Origin: Pseudomonadota bacterium
GTDB taxonomy: Bacteria; Pseudomonadota; Gammaproteobacteria; DASZBR01
Assembly: GCA_021777765.1 (NCBI GenBank)
Contig: JAJYDF010000010.1
Location: forward strand, 30,624-94,623
DNA: 64,000 nt
Reading direction: 5' to 3'
The position numbers and the translations under genes are program-made. Below, one piece after another: positions 46,235 to 55,288 of this stretch. The notes beneath the pieces are model-generated. The model was given only the letters and a program-made list of their open reading frames with translations. It was not told the DNA's origin and made no database searches. Numbering within the stretch: position 1 is the first letter of the stretch; each line of letters opens with the position of its first letter.

Positions 46235-48493
46235 ATGGCTGGGTCACAACAAGACGTCGCTGCTCAAATCGCAGATCAATTAGATTTGTTAAATAAAAAA
46301 GTGCCGACTGGAAAATTAGGCACAGCTGCAGCTAGTCATATTTCTTCAGGAGATGAGTTTCTTTCGTGGGCAAAATCAAAAGTTGCCGATGAATTTAATG
46401 ATGTTGTGGACACAGTAGAAGAAGATACAGGCACTGATTCAATATCTGGATTACCAAAACAACGTCCAACATCAGTTTCCGCTAACACTGCAGACACGGC
46501 TTCCGCACATGAAACAACCTTCACTAATACATTTGGCGCAAAAGGAAAAGAACTAGAGCCGGAATCCCATGAACGGACTCCTGATCATTCCGGCTATAGT
46601 TCAGCAAGAAGCTCTATCTATTCTGATAAAGTTGAGGTTAAAGAGGATGGCTCCTCTCCACATAAAACAGAAACAGCCCCTTTAACAGATCAATCACCAG
46701 CGGATAAACAAGCAGATAAAAATGATAAAAAATCATTTTGGCAAAAATCGTTTAAAGAAAAATTAAACACTATTAAAAGTAAATTCACGGATTACACCAA
46801 CATTGATTTAGGCAACAAAAAATTTTCCGAAAAAACCTTTTCTGAAAAAATGAAATATTTAGGTGTAAAAACGCTTTATTACACCACAGGCATTGATATT
46901 AAAAAAAGCAAGCCACTTGCACCTGGTGAAAAAGAACTCACAACGACACAAAAAATATTTAAATATTCCTTTACATTCGTAATCGCTATCGCGTCTGGCA
47001 TGACCACGGCGGTACAATTCTTAGCCAGCCCTCACTCACTATTTATAAATATAACGATTGCCTTATTAGGCTGGGCAGGCTACAGAGTCAATTTTGGTGT
47101 TTATAATTCGACCATTGACTACACCATTAAGAGTTTCTTCGTGGAAGGCCCACTGAACGAATTCGATAAAGAGACAGGTCGATGGAAAAGAATGTCTTTA
47201 AAAAAATGCATTGCTATTCTAGCGGGAACTACAATCAACTTCTTAGGCAGTATCGCATTAACCGCTTTCACATTTACCTCAGTAAAAGCGGGTTTAATTC
47301 TCTTTGGTATAGCAGGTACAGCTTGCCCACCTTTATTACTGGCACTTACTATTGTTATTAGCGCCATCTCATTTGCAGCAATTTTTACCTTAATGTATAA
47401 ATCAATGCATTCAGGCATTCGTGATGATAAATTTGATGGTCTCATTGCATTTTTCAAGTCTGCTTATAATTTCTTCACTAATATATTTAATCCCGAATAT
47501 AAACTCTTTACCAAACAAAATTTCATTAATGCTGTAAGTAACTTTTTCACATTCGCCGGTGTTTCTTGCGCTGTCGTAGCAACACTTGCCACATTAGGCG
47601 CTTGGTATAATAACTTGATTAAAGACATTATTTCTATTAATCCTGTACTGAGCGGTGCGGCACAAGTAGTGAGTTTAATTTTAGTATTCGGTTTTACTGC
47701 TGCAGGTCGAATCCCTATGGTTATTGATGTCGCGGCAGCGGTATTTTCATCTATCGGATATAAAGTGGGTGAACTACTTGTTTCAATGGGTGAAGGGCTT
47801 GCTTCGTTCGGAAAAAAAATTGGCAGTCTTTTTACAAAAAATGTAACTGAAGAACAGCAAACAGATAAACAACCTTCTCTCTTAGAAACAATCAAATCTC
47901 AATGTTATGTTAATCAACAATTCTCTATTACAAATACTGCAATATTTGCAGGAAAAGTTGCATTAATTACATTAGGTACTGCCCTGCTTGCAACTCTGGT
48001 AGTAGGTTCAGTATTTTTAAATGCTGCTGGTAACGGTAAAGTTGCCGATGAAGGTGGCAGTGTTTTATCTAAAATGTTAGGTTGGTTTAATATTCATCCT
48101 TCACCAACAGTGCAATCCGGTTTACCTTATTTTGCCGGTGGTTTCTTTTCTGCAACATTGGGTCTTAATACGGTAAATAGTGACTTTGAGTTAGCGGATT
48201 TGTCGAAAAAAACGCAACCACCCTCCAGCACCAAACAAGTTATAAGTGCTATAGGTGCTCCTTCGCCGACTACCACCAGTTTAACGGCTTCTTCTTCCGA
48301 AGATGCTAAACAAACTGATAACCCTAGCCGCGAAACAACTAAGCAAGTTAAACGGGCTAAGAAACGAGATACGAAATCGTGTTGGGGTTTATCATGGGAT
48401 TCCTTTAGGAAGCCAACTTCTCGGGCTCCTATTAACGTAGTAGATGATAGAAAACCTTTACTTGACCCATATAATCCAAAACCAATTAATTAA
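46235..48493 (+). CDS. Large multi-pass membrane protein, candidate effector
   Basis: 752 residues, not recognised. N-terminal 220 residues are soluble, rich in Ser, Asp, Lys, Thr (HERTPDHSGYSSARSSIYSD). About eight membrane helices follow (residues about 245-265, 270-290, 325-345, 350-395 as two, 435-460, 475-515 and 575-600). The C-terminal 110 residues are soluble and charged, including VKRAKKRDTKSCWGL. The layout, soluble termini with a membrane core, occurs in secreted proteins that insert into host membranes; this is inference. TTAGAGG lies 9 bp before the ATG. Confidence 0.6.
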   Translation: MAGSQQDVAAQIADQLDLLNKKVPTGKLGTAAASHISSGDEFLSWAKSKVADEFNDVVDTVEEDTGTDSISGLPKQRPTSVSANTADTASAHETTFTNTFGAKGKELEPESHERTPDHSGYSSARSSIYSDKVEVKEDGSSPHKTETAPLTDQSPADKQADKNDKKSFWQKSFKEKLNTIKSKFTDYTNIDLGNKKFSEKTFSEKMKYLGVKTLYYTTGIDIKKSKPLAPGEKELTTTQKIFKYSFTFVIAIASGMTTAVQFLASPHSLFINITIALLGWAGYRVNFGVYNSTIDYTIKSFFVEGPLNEFDKETGRWKRMSLKKCIAILAGTTINFLGSIALTAFTFTSVKAGLILFGIAGTACPPLLLALTIVISAISFAAIFTLMYKSMHSGIRDDKFDGLIAFFKSAYNFFTNIFNPEYKLFTKQNFINAVSNFFTFAGVSCAVVATLATLGAWYNNLIKDIISINPVLSGAAQVVSLILVFGFTAAGRIPMVIDVAAAVFSSIGYKVGELLVSMGEGLASFGKKIGSLFTKNVTEEQQTDKQPSLLETIKSQCYVNQQFSITNTAIFAGKVALITLGTALLATLVVGSVFLNAAGNGKVADEGGSVLSKMLGWFNIHPSPTVQSGLPYFAGGFFSATLGLNTVNSDFELADLSKKTQPPSSTKQVISAIGAPSPTTTSLTASSSEDAKQTDNPSRETTKQVKRAKKRDTKSCWGLSWDSFRKPTSRAPINVVDDRKPLLDPYNPKPIN

Positions 48494-48510
48494 ATAGAGT
48501 TAATCGAATC

Positions 48511-48580
48511 GTAGGGTGGGCTTGGCAGTAGCAGCTATCCACCCTCGATGGTGGATAACTACCGGCCTAATACGCCCTAC
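48511..48580. repeat. Palindromic repeat, GTAGGGTGGGC type
   Basis: GTAGGGTGGGC at the left pairs roughly with the right end GCCCTAC; an inner stem TATCCACC / GGTGGATA (48536-48557) encloses CTCGAT. It lies between two convergent genes (membrane protein and sodB). One copy only in this window. Confidence 0.7.
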
Positions 48581-48589
48581 TCTATATAA

Positions 48590-49171
48590 TTATTTCCTCA
48601 GGTTTTGATTCACAAAATCCCAATTCACCAAATTCCAAAATGCTTCTACATATTTCGGACGAGCATTGCGATAATCGATGTAATAAGCATGCTCCCAAAC
48701 ATCACAAGTCAATAATGCTGTTTTATTATCTGTCATTGGTGTGCCTGCATTACTGGTGCTAGTAATTTCTAAACTACCATCCGCTTTTTTAACCAACCAA
48801 GCCCAGCCAGATCCAAATGTACTTACGGCTGTTTTACTAAATGTCTCTTTAAATTGCGCAAAAGAACCAAAATATTTATTAATTGCGTCAGCTAATTCGC
48901 CCGTTGGTTCATTACCGCCGTTTGGTGCTAAACAATGCCAATAAAAAGTATGGTTCCACACTTGTGCTGCATTATTAAATACGCCGCCAGAAGATTTTTT
49001 AATTATTTCTTCTAATGATTTTCCTTCAAATTCCGTATTAGGAATTAAATTATTGAGATTGGTAACATAGGCTTGATGATGCTTTCCGTAATGATATTCC
49101 AAAGTTTCTTCAGAAATATGTGGCGCAAGTGCACTTTTCGCATAAGGCAGAGGGGGTAATTCAAAAGCCAT
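48590..49171 (-). CDS. sodB: Superoxide dismutase, Fe type
   Basis: 193 residues. Metal ligands: His in [19 protein letters not shown] (His27), [13 protein letters not shown] (His near 74), and [19 protein letters not shown] (Asp and His near 157-161). [12 protein letters not shown] and the length indicate the Fe form. Removes superoxide in the cytoplasm. AAGGAGA precedes the ATG. It lies divergently from grxD and the peroxiredoxin gene with 249 bp between. Confidence 0.96.
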   Translation of the reverse strand: MAFELPPLPYAKSALAPHISEETLEYHYGKHHQAYVTNLNNLIPNTEFEGKSLEEIIKKSSGGVFNNAAQVWNHTFYWHCLAPNGGNEPTGELADAINKYFGSFAQFKETFSKTAVSTFGSGWAWLVKKADGSLEITSTSNAGTPMTDNKTALLTCDVWEHAYYIDYRNARPKYVEAFWNLVNWDFVNQNLRK

Positions 49172-49420
49172 GAGGGTTCTCCTTGAATAACAACAATTAA
49201 TAACGCATTTGAGTAGATAATTCTAACACAGCCATAGTTTTTCTTAATATGATTAATGGCAATTTTTATGTCATGTTCTACTGCGTTTCATTAATTTTGT
49301 AATAATAACTGTTAATGAAATGATAATTTCATAAATTTTATCAATCGTATTTATTACAACAATCAATTCTACAAAGAGCTTATTTATGATATAATTTTAC
49401 AAATTTTTTGTGAGGTTCCC

Positions 49421-49762
49421 ATGAGCACTGACACTTTAGAAACCATCAAACAGCAAATCGCAAATAACCCTATTTTGTTATATATGAAAGGTACGCCAAC
49501 ACAACCCCAATGCGGATTTTCTGCACGGGCTGTGCAGTTGTTAAATGCATCTGGCGCGTCATTTAATAGCGTGAATGTTTTAGAACATCCTGATATCCGT
49601 CAAACATTGCCACAATATGCAAATTGGCCTACGTTTCCTCAGCTATACATTAACGGTGAATTAATTGGTGGCTGTGACATTATGACGGAGCTATTTGAAA
49701 CAGGTGAGCTGCAATCACAAGTGCAAGCTGCTTTATCCCAAACCGAACAAGAACACGATTAA
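49421..49762 (+). CDS. grxD: Monothiol glutaredoxin
   Basis: 113 residues. CGFS active site (QCGFSARAVQLL, near residue 31), YMKGTPTQPQCGFS upstream motif, WPTFPQLYINGELIGGCDIM with cis-Pro and the glutathione/Fe-S cluster ligands. Binds and passes [2Fe-2S] clusters, often with BolA. GAGG precedes the ATG. The peroxiredoxin gene follows 34 bp later on the same strand, so a redox operon is likely. Confidence 0.96.
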   Translation: MSTDTLETIKQQIANNPILLYMKGTPTQPQCGFSARAVQLLNASGASFNSVNVLEHPDIRQTLPQYANWPTFPQLYINGELIGGCDIMTELFETGELQSQVQAALSQTEQEHD

Positions 49763-49796
49763 TCTTATCGCTTTTTAACTTATGTGGAGGTCCCAA

Positions 49797-50402
49797 ATGA
49801 GCGTATTAGTTGGCCGTAAAGCCCCTGACTGTACTTTTGCCGCTGTATTAGGCAATGGTGAAATAACTAAAGAATTACGATTGTCTGAAGTTTTCAAAAA
49901 CAAATACGGTTTAGTTTTCTTTTATCCTTTAGATTTTACTTTTGTATGTCCATCTGAATTGATCGCTTTAGATCGCCGTATGGATGAATTTAAAAAACGT
50001 GGCGTTGAAGTAATTGCTGTTTCTATTGATTCACAATTTACCCATAACGCTTGGCGCAATACACCTGTTGAAAAAGGCGGTATTGGCCCAGTGAAATATA
50101 TTATGGCCGCCGATGTGAATCATAATATTTGTCAATCTTTTGGTGTTGAACATCCTGTTGCAGGTGTTGCATTACGTGGTGCATTCATCATAGACAAACA
50201 AGGCGTTGTTCGAGCACAAATCGTGAATGATTTACCGATTGGTCGCGAAATAGATGAATTAATTCGTTTGGTAGATGCGATTCAATATCATGAAGAGCAT
50301 GGTGAAGTTTGCCCTGCTGGTTGGAATAAAGGTAAAAAAGCAATTAAACCGACTACCGTGGGTATTGCTAGTTACTTAGAAGAAAATGCTGAAGCATTAT
50401 AA
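49797..50402 (+). CDS. Typical 2-Cys peroxiredoxin (AhpC/Prx)
   Basis: 201 residues from ATG 49797 (GGAGG 7 bp upstream; the ATG at 49782 would add five unlike residues). Peroxidatic Cys in FYPLDFTFVCPSELIALD, resolving Cys in EHGEVCPAGWNKGKKAI. Prx family signature present (PVAGVALRGAFIIDKQGVVR). Reduces H2O2 and peroxides using thioredoxin or glutaredoxin; grxD upstream could be its partner. SodB, GrxD and Prx sit together here as an oxidative-stress group. Confidence 0.94.
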   Translation: MSVLVGRKAPDCTFAAVLGNGEITKELRLSEVFKNKYGLVFFYPLDFTFVCPSELIALDRRMDEFKKRGVEVIAVSIDSQFTHNAWRNTPVEKGGIGPVKYIMAADVNHNICQSFGVEHPVAGVALRGAFIIDKQGVVRAQIVNDLPIGREIDELIRLVDAIQYHEEHGEVCPAGWNKGKKAIKPTTVGIASYLEENAEAL

Positions 50403-50416
50403 TTAATTAATTTAAT

Positions 50417-50596
50417 GTAGCCTGGGTGTAGTCAAAAAAGATATGAGTTTATATCTGTAAAATTAATATCTTGTTACGATATTTTAACAAAGTCCTGACG
50501 AAACCCGGGTTACACCATCACTTCGTAGTTGATTCACAATTTATTCCTAATATATCTTTTTAAAATAATTCTCTCATTGGGTTCCACCCAGGCTAC
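50417..50596. repeat. MITE-like repeat, GTAGCCTGGGTG family
   Basis: Left end GTAGCCTGGGTGTAG (50417), right end CCACCCAGGCTAC (50584-50596), inner GACGAAACCCGGGTTACACC near 50497. The ends are inverted. Similar units lie at 51850-52038 and 62299-62496. Confidence 0.75.
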
Positions 50597-50601
50597 TATC
50601 A

Positions 50602-51783
50602 TCATTTCCTCTTATCAAACCACCCCATTTTCACCGCAATAAATATAAAAAACGGTATCGCCAATAATTGCGCACCAAGAGAAAATGCAATTAACCAAAC
50701 AAAAGAAACATTATACAAAATACCTAATGTTAAACTCCCTAAAAACCATGAAATTCCAAATACCGTATTAAAAATACCGTAAGCCGATCCACGTAATTTA
50801 ACTGAAATCATATCCGCGATCAGCGCTTTCATAAATGAGGATTGTAATTCAAGACCAATGCCCCACAACATCATGCCCGACAAAATAAAATAAATATTCC
50901 CTTTAAAAACCAGTAAAGTTGAAAACGCGGTAATTGCAATTGCAATAATTAGTATTTTTTTATGATGATGATCATATAAATAACCAACAATTAATGCAGA
51001 TATGGCATCGATACCCATTGCTAAAGCATAAATACTGGGAATCCATACTGCCGGTAAATTAATTTGTTTGAAGTGATAAGCGATGAGCGGAAAATCAACA
51101 TAACCTAATGCAATTAATGAAGCGCCTAATAAATAAATCCAAAATAGTGGTGGAATAATCGCGATCGAAACATCAGGCGTAGCAATTTCTAAATGTTGAG
51201 GTGTCGGATAAGTTCGCCATGCGAATATAAGTGTCAATAATGCAATTAATGCGGGCACTAACAATACTGCAAAACATATTCGGTAATTATTTTCAATGAA
51301 TAGAATGCCAGCCATTAATAATGGCCCAGACATGGCACCAAATTTATCCATAAATTCGTGCAAACCAAAACCCACTCCTCTACCTATTTGATGGCTAGCA
51401 TAGGACAACATTGCATCTCGCGCAGGCGTACGGATTGCTTTACCAACCCTTTCTAAAATGAGTAGAACTGCAGCCAATTGCCAACTCTTGGTAAGCGCTA
51501 ATAAGGGTACTGATAATAGATTGATTAAATAACCCACAAATGTAATGAGCCAATAGCGCGCTGTTTTATCGGCAATCATTCCTGAAAAAATACGCAACGC
51601 GTATCCCATCAACTCTCCAAATCCAGCAACAAAACCAACTGTAATTGCACTTGCGCCTAAAATTGCTAAATAAGGGCCAGAAATACTTCTCGCTCCTTCA
51701 TAAGTGATATCAGCAAACATACTGATAAATCCCACTAATATGACAAAAATGAGGGAAGGACTAGCAGTTAAATATTTCTTCAT
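50602..51783 (-). CDS. MFS transporter
   Basis: 393 residues, about twelve membrane helices. Loop motif after helix 2 reads SGMIADKTARYWLI (MFS-type G-x-x-x-D), and helix 5 region PARDAMLSYASHQIGRGVGFGLHEF is typical of drug/sugar:H+ carriers of this family. N-terminal VGFISMFADITYEGARSISGPYLA is the YfiG/efflux-like start of this group. The substrate cannot be told. Flanked on both sides by MITE-like repeats. Confidence 0.82.
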   Translation of the reverse strand: MKKYLTASPSLIFVILVGFISMFADITYEGARSISGPYLAILGASAITVGFVAGFGELMGYALRIFSGMIADKTARYWLITFVGYLINLLSVPLLALTKSWQLAAVLLILERVGKAIRTPARDAMLSYASHQIGRGVGFGLHEFMDKFGAMSGPLLMAGILFIENNYRICFAVLLVPALIALLTLIFAWRTYPTPQHLEIATPDVSIAIIPPLFWIYLLGASLIALGYVDFPLIAYHFKQINLPAVWIPSIYALAMGIDAISALIVGYLYDHHHKKILIIAIAITAFSTLLVFKGNIYFILSGMMLWGIGLELQSSFMKALIADMISVKLRGSAYGIFNTVFGISWFLGSLTLGILYNVSFVWLIAFSLGAQLLAIPFFIFIAVKMGWFDKRK

Positions 51784-51849
51784 TTAATTAAATTCCATTT
51801 CAAAATTATAAAGTTTTACTATACATTTCTTCCCTTCTTCCACAAGAAT

Positions 51850-52038
51850 TGTAGCCTGGGTGTAGCAAATGAATATATTGAAAAGAACTGCAAAATTTGC
51901 GATACAACATAGTCTATTATCTTCAAGGCGAAACCCAGGAGCACTTTTCCCGGGTTTCGCCGTGGTTTAATATTTGTTTATTAGTAAACTTTAACAATTC
52001 AATATTTATAATATTTCCATCTGCTCCACCCAGGCTAC
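51850..52038. repeat. MITE-like repeat, GTAGCCTGGGTG family
   Basis: Left end GTAGCCTGGGTGTAGC, inner inverted pair GGCGAAACCCAGG and CCCGGGTTTCGCC, right end TCCACCCAGGCTAC. It fills most of the 340-bp gap between the MFS gene and hemJ; the rest holds only a short AT-rich leader and the GGAG of hemJ. Confidence 0.75.
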
Positions 52039-52123
52039 GACTAACTACATTACACAAACGTGAGAAGGAAATAAAAATAGTGTACGATCATACAATATAT
52101 TAAACAGTTCTGGAGATGAATTT

Positions 52124-52546
52124 ATGCTGTGGCTGAAAGCATTACACATAATAGCAGTAATCACTTGGTTTGCAGGATTATTTTATTTACCCAGATTATT
52201 TGTTTACCATGCGATGACAGCTGATGCTATCAGTAATGATAGATTTAAAATAATGGAAAGAAAATTATATCGCGGCATTATGACGCCTGGATTATTTATG
52301 ACCGTTATTTTTGGCGGTTGGTTGTTGCTAAAATATGATCGCGCATTCTTAGGTATGTTATGGATGCAAATAAAATTAGCTTTAGTGGCTATTTTAATTA
52401 TTTATCATTTTTATTGCGGACACCTGGTAAAAATATTTAAAAATGATCGCAATAAACATAGCCACATTTATTATCGATGGTTCAATGAATTTCCAACAGT
52501 GATTTTAATAGCAGTAGTGATTTTAACGGTGGTAAAACCCTTTTAA
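52124..52546 (+). CDS. hemJ: HemJ-type protoporphyrinogen oxidase (UPF0093)
   Basis: 140 residues, four membrane helices. Seen: WLKALHIIAVITWFAGLFYLPRLFVYHA with the conserved His, and LLLKYDRAFLGMLWMQIKLALVAILIIYHFYCGHL. Oxidises protoporphyrinogen IX to protoporphyrin IX in haem synthesis, using the membrane. CTGGAG precedes the ATG. A rubredoxin gene converges on it with three bases between the stop codons. Confidence 0.93.
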   Translation: MLWLKALHIIAVITWFAGLFYLPRLFVYHAMTADAISNDRFKIMERKLYRGIMTPGLFMTVIFGGWLLLKYDRAFLGMLWMQIKLALVAILIIYHFYCGHLVKIFKNDRNKHSHIYYRWFNEFPTVILIAVVILTVVKPF

Positions 52547-52549
52547 AAA

Positions 52550-52717
52550 TTACGCAATTTCGACCATTTCAAAATCGTATTTAGAAGCACCGCATTCAGG
52601 ACATTGCCAATTGGGTGGCACATCATCCCAACGTGTTCCAGCAGGTATACCTTCGTCGGGCCATCCTAAGGATTCGTCATAAATATAACCACATAACACA
52701 CACATAAATCTTTTCAT
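52550..52717 (-). CDS. Rubredoxin
   Basis: 55 residues, MKRFMCVLCGYIYDESLGWP onward. Both iron-binding pairs are present: CVLCGYIYD (residues 6-9) and CPECGASKYDFEMV (near 40). DEGIPAGTRWDDVPPNWQCPECG is the classical rubredoxin core. GAGGTCAT precedes the ATG. It carries one electron on a single Fe(Cys)4; partners are usually alkane hydroxylases, oxidoreductases or superoxide-reducing enzymes. Its end meets the end of hemJ. Confidence 0.95.
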   Translation of the reverse strand: MKRFMCVLCGYIYDESLGWPDEGIPAGTRWDDVPPNWQCPECGASKYDFEMVEIA

Positions 52718-52765
52718 GATGACCTCAAATATTATTTAAAAAAACATTATATCACTTTTACTTCA

Positions 52766-52816
52766 TTTTTTTCCTTCTCCCGCTTGCGGAAGAAGGTGCC
52801 GAAATCGGATGAGGGT
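52766..52816. repeat. Repeat of the CCTTCTCCC family
   Basis: TTTTTCCTTCTCCCGCTTGC, then GGAAGAAGGTGCCGAAATCGG and ATGAGGGTAG: hairpin arm pair followed by the GGTGCCGAA..CGGATGAGGG segment. Nearly the same sequence forms the left half of the copy at 54281. Confidence 0.75.
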
Positions 52817-52895
52817 AGTCTTAAATGAAAGTGTACTCTAATTCAATATCCATGTATGATAACGTTCCTATTTTTCTAACTATAAGGAACTGTTT

Positions 52896-53153
52896 ATGAA
52901 AAATCCTATTCTAAAAACATTATCAGTCCTAGCCATCAGTTTTATTATTATCACACCGATTTGTCATGCTGAAACAACTACGCAACAGCGTGAACAAGCC
53001 GCAATAAATGATAATAATACCATTAATAATTTATCTGACGCATCCACAAACAATCAAACCTATGCTTCATCAGAAAATAATAGTGATGATCAAAATGGGG
53101 ATGATGCCGATAACGGTGATAGCAGCAGTAATTCAGATGACGGTAATGATTAA
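52896..53153 (+). CDS. Small secreted acidic low-complexity protein
   Basis: 85 residues: signal peptide MKNPILKTLSVLAISFIIITPICHA (cleavage about residue 25) followed by a disordered tail rich in Asn, Asp, Ser (NSDDQNGDDADNGDSSSNSD). No Cys in the mature part, no family recognised. The tail resembles ion-binding or solubility segments. AAGGA precedes the ATG by 10 bp. Confidence 0.6.
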   Translation: MKNPILKTLSVLAISFIIITPICHAETTTQQREQAAINDNNTINNLSDASTNNQTYASSENNSDDQNGDDADNGDSSSNSDDGND

Positions 53154-53170
53154 AATCCGCAAATGATATT

Positions 53171-53731
53171 CTAATTTGCTTTACTCACTACCATTAGACG
53201 TGGATCACATTTTATAAGATTATCATGTAATGCTAATCGCATTAATAAATACAGCGTTACCATCCAAATTAAATCACCCAATAAAGCATTCCGTAAAAAT
53301 GGTAACGCAACCGTATAACAAGTTAAAAATCCACTGATTGAATGGGAATACATTCCGCTTAAAAGCCAAACACCAAAATTTGTCCACATCCAGTAGGCAA
53401 TCGATAGCATACTGATGGTGAAAAGATATCCTAATAATGGTGTACTAAAAGAAAGATAAGACCCCATTAATACCACCAACAAAAATCCACTGTAGGTAAA
53501 AATAGTCCATGAACCCAACAGTGGATAAAGATAAAGATACGCTAAAAATGCATCAGAAATAATCAAGGTAATTAATGTTGCTAATATTGCTTTGGGCCGC
53601 GTTAAAAATACACCCGCTAATAAACTTAAACTCATTAAAGGCGTTGCATTAGGAAGATGTGGCAAAATACGACCAATAATCGCGATAATTGACCCAAGAA
53701 TAGTGATGATGATGATATTTTGTTTCATCAT
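53171..53731 (-). CDS. DUF6580-type integral membrane protein
   Basis: 186 residues, about five or six membrane helices. PLMSLSLLAGVFLTRPKAILATL, LIISDAFLAYLYLYPL and the SALLG-type C-terminal helices fit the DUF6580 group of small membrane proteins that resemble substrate-binding components of vitamin transporters (ECF-S-like fold). No function is established. Overlaps the host-attachment gene by 4 bp (ATGA), so co-translation is likely. Confidence 0.6.
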   Translation of the reverse strand: MMKQNIIIITILGSIIAIIGRILPHLPNATPLMSLSLLAGVFLTRPKAILATLITLIISDAFLAYLYLYPLLGSWTIFTYSGFLLVVLMGSYLSFSTPLLGYLFTISMLSIAYWMWTNFGVWLLSGMYSHSISGFLTCYTVALPFLRNALLGDLIWMVTLYLLMRLALHDNLIKCDPRLMVVSKAN

Positions 53732-54168
53732 TTTTTTAATATTTCATCTTGCAATTGGTTTTCAGTTAAATGCGTATAATCTTTATGAACAACTTTTTTA
53801 ATCATGTCTTTAACATGTTTTGTCATATGTGTGCCCATCATTCCATAAAAACGCGGATCTGCAAATATAAACAGATTTTTAAACTGATTTTGCACCCTAC
53901 CTTGATCTAATAGATTGGCGATTTGTAGTGCGAACTTATCTATTTCAACTTCTTTGGGTTCGGTTCGCGGACTAAATGCACCTCGACTTGTACCACTCGT
54001 TTTAAAATGACCCGGTAAATCTGACACCAGATCTTGATCTCGCAGTTTACTTTCAGGATGTTCTAAAGTGTGTAATAACTTAAGGGGTTCTCTATGGCCA
54101 TTAATATCATGTGTATATATCTTGGCAAGATGACTATCTGCTACAACTACCCAATTCTGTAATGTCAT
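53728..54168 (-). CDS. Host attachment protein-family protein
   Basis: 146 residues. NWVVVADSHLAKIYTHDING at the N-terminus, then SDLPGHFKTSGTSRGAFSPRTEPKEVEIDKFA and FADPRFYGMMGTHMTKHVKDMIKKVVHKDYTHL, the conserved blocks of PF10116 (named for Agrobacterium attachment to plant cells). The biochemical function is not settled; a nuclease/translation-factor-like fold has been suggested for similar proteins. First gene of a two-gene unit with the DUF6580 gene. Confidence 0.85.
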   Translation of the reverse strand: MTLQNWVVVADSHLAKIYTHDINGHREPLKLLHTLEHPESKLRDQDLVSDLPGHFKTSGTSRGAFSPRTEPKEVEIDKFALQIANLLDQGRVQNQFKNLFIFADPRFYGMMGTHMTKHVKDMIKKVVHKDYTHLTENQLQDEILKK

Positions 54169-54280
54169 GATTCAAATTCCTTTCTCTCAATCCAAATACC
54201 AGCGCAGCTGGGCTCATTACTTATAATTTAATTTTAGACTATTATTTATTGTTGTTATATATCCTTAATCAATGCAATTC

Positions 54281-54414
54281 ATTTTTTCCTTCTCCCGTTT
54301 GCGGGAGAAGGTGCCGAAGGCGGATGAGGGTGGCTTAAAATAAATGATGAGTTCTTTATGATATCTCCTCATCCGCCTTCGGCACCTTCCCCCCCTTCGT
54401 GGAAGGAAAAAAAT
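54281..54414. repeat. Long inverted repeat, CCTTCTCCC family
   Basis: Left arm (54281-54330) contains CCTTCTCCCGTTTGCGGGAG and GGTGCCGAAGGCGGATGAGGG; right arm (54367-54414) contains CCTCATCCGCCTTCGGCACC and then TTCCCCCCCTTCGTGGAAGG. The GGTGCCGAAGGCGGATGAGG segments are exact inverted copies around a 36-bp loop. This is the most complete copy in the window. Confidence 0.85.
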
Positions 54415-54434
54415 AAATTATTTGGAATTTTTTT

Positions 54435-55223
54435 ATGCCATACACAACCGTAAACGACATATCAATCTATTATGAAATTCAAGGCACAAGACAACCCATC
54501 GTATTCATTCATGGTTTAGGTTCTAGTACTAGAGATTGGGAAAACGAAGTAAATTATTTTGCAAAAAACTATCAAGTCATCACAATTGACCTTCGCGGTC
54601 ACGGTAAATCAGAAAAACCTAATCATCATTATTCTGTGCCATTATTCAGTACCGATATAGCACAATTCATTCAGACTGTAATAAATACACCAGTGCATTT
54701 AGTTGGCCATTCATTAGGCGGTATGATTGCATTTCAATTAGCGATTGATCATCCTGAATTATTAAAAAGTCTGTGTATTATTAATAGTGGCCCCAGTGTA
54801 ATTTTTCCTTCGCTTATTAGTAAATTACGATTTTTAATGCGTCTTATTAGCGTCAGAATATTTGGTATGCATCAAATTAGCCATGCGCTCGCAAAAATGT
54901 TATTTCCCAATCCGCAACAAATTACTTTAAAAAATCAATTCATTCAACGATGGATGGAAAATGATCCGCATGGTTATTTAAATTCTTTACATGCATTTCA
55001 TGATTGGGACGTTACCGCAAAATTATCTACAATTAAATGTCCAACGCTTATTCTGGCAAGTGATCATGATTATACGCCTGTCACTTATAAACAATTTTAT
55101 ACACGATTGATTCCAAATGCTGAATTAACTGTTATTGTTAATTCATTTCACATGGCTAATTTGGATCAACCTGATGCGGTAAATAAAGCATTAGAAAATT
55201 TTTTAAATAAATATTTTTCGTAA
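54435..55223 (+). CDS. Alpha/beta-hydrolase fold protein
   Basis: 262 residues. Seen: PIVFIHGLGSSTRDWENE (oxyanion HG near residue 26), VITIDLRGHGKSEKPNHHYS, LVGHSLGGMIAFQLA (nucleophile Ser in GHSLGG near 96), CPTLILASDHDYTPVTY (acid residue Asp near 209) and SFHMANLDQPDAVNKA (catalytic His near 237). All three catalytic residues are present. The family includes esterases, haloalkane dehalogenase-like and C-C bond hydrolases; the substrate is undetermined. Confidence 0.85.
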   Translation: MPYTTVNDISIYYEIQGTRQPIVFIHGLGSSTRDWENEVNYFAKNYQVITIDLRGHGKSEKPNHHYSVPLFSTDIAQFIQTVINTPVHLVGHSLGGMIAFQLAIDHPELLKSLCIINSGPSVIFPSLISKLRFLMRLISVRIFGMHQISHALAKMLFPNPQQITLKNQFIQRWMENDPHGYLNSLHAFHDWDVTAKLSTIKCPTLILASDHDYTPVTYKQFYTRLIPNAELTVIVNSFHMANLDQPDAVNKALENFLNKYFS

Positions 55224-55233
55224 CTACTCAGTT

Positions 55234-55272
55234 CTGTCATTCCCGCTGACATAAAAAAGAGCGGGAATGACA
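55234..55272. repeat. Palindromic repeat, TGTCATTCCCGC family
   Basis: CTGTCATTCCCGCTGACATA then AAAAAGAGCGGGAATGACAG: a 39-bp unit with perfect 14-bp arms (CTGTCATTCCCGCT/AGCGGGAATGACAG), between the convergent hydrolase and PRPP synthetase genes. Confidence 0.85.
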
Positions 55273-55288
55273 GTAAATCTACAATTTA

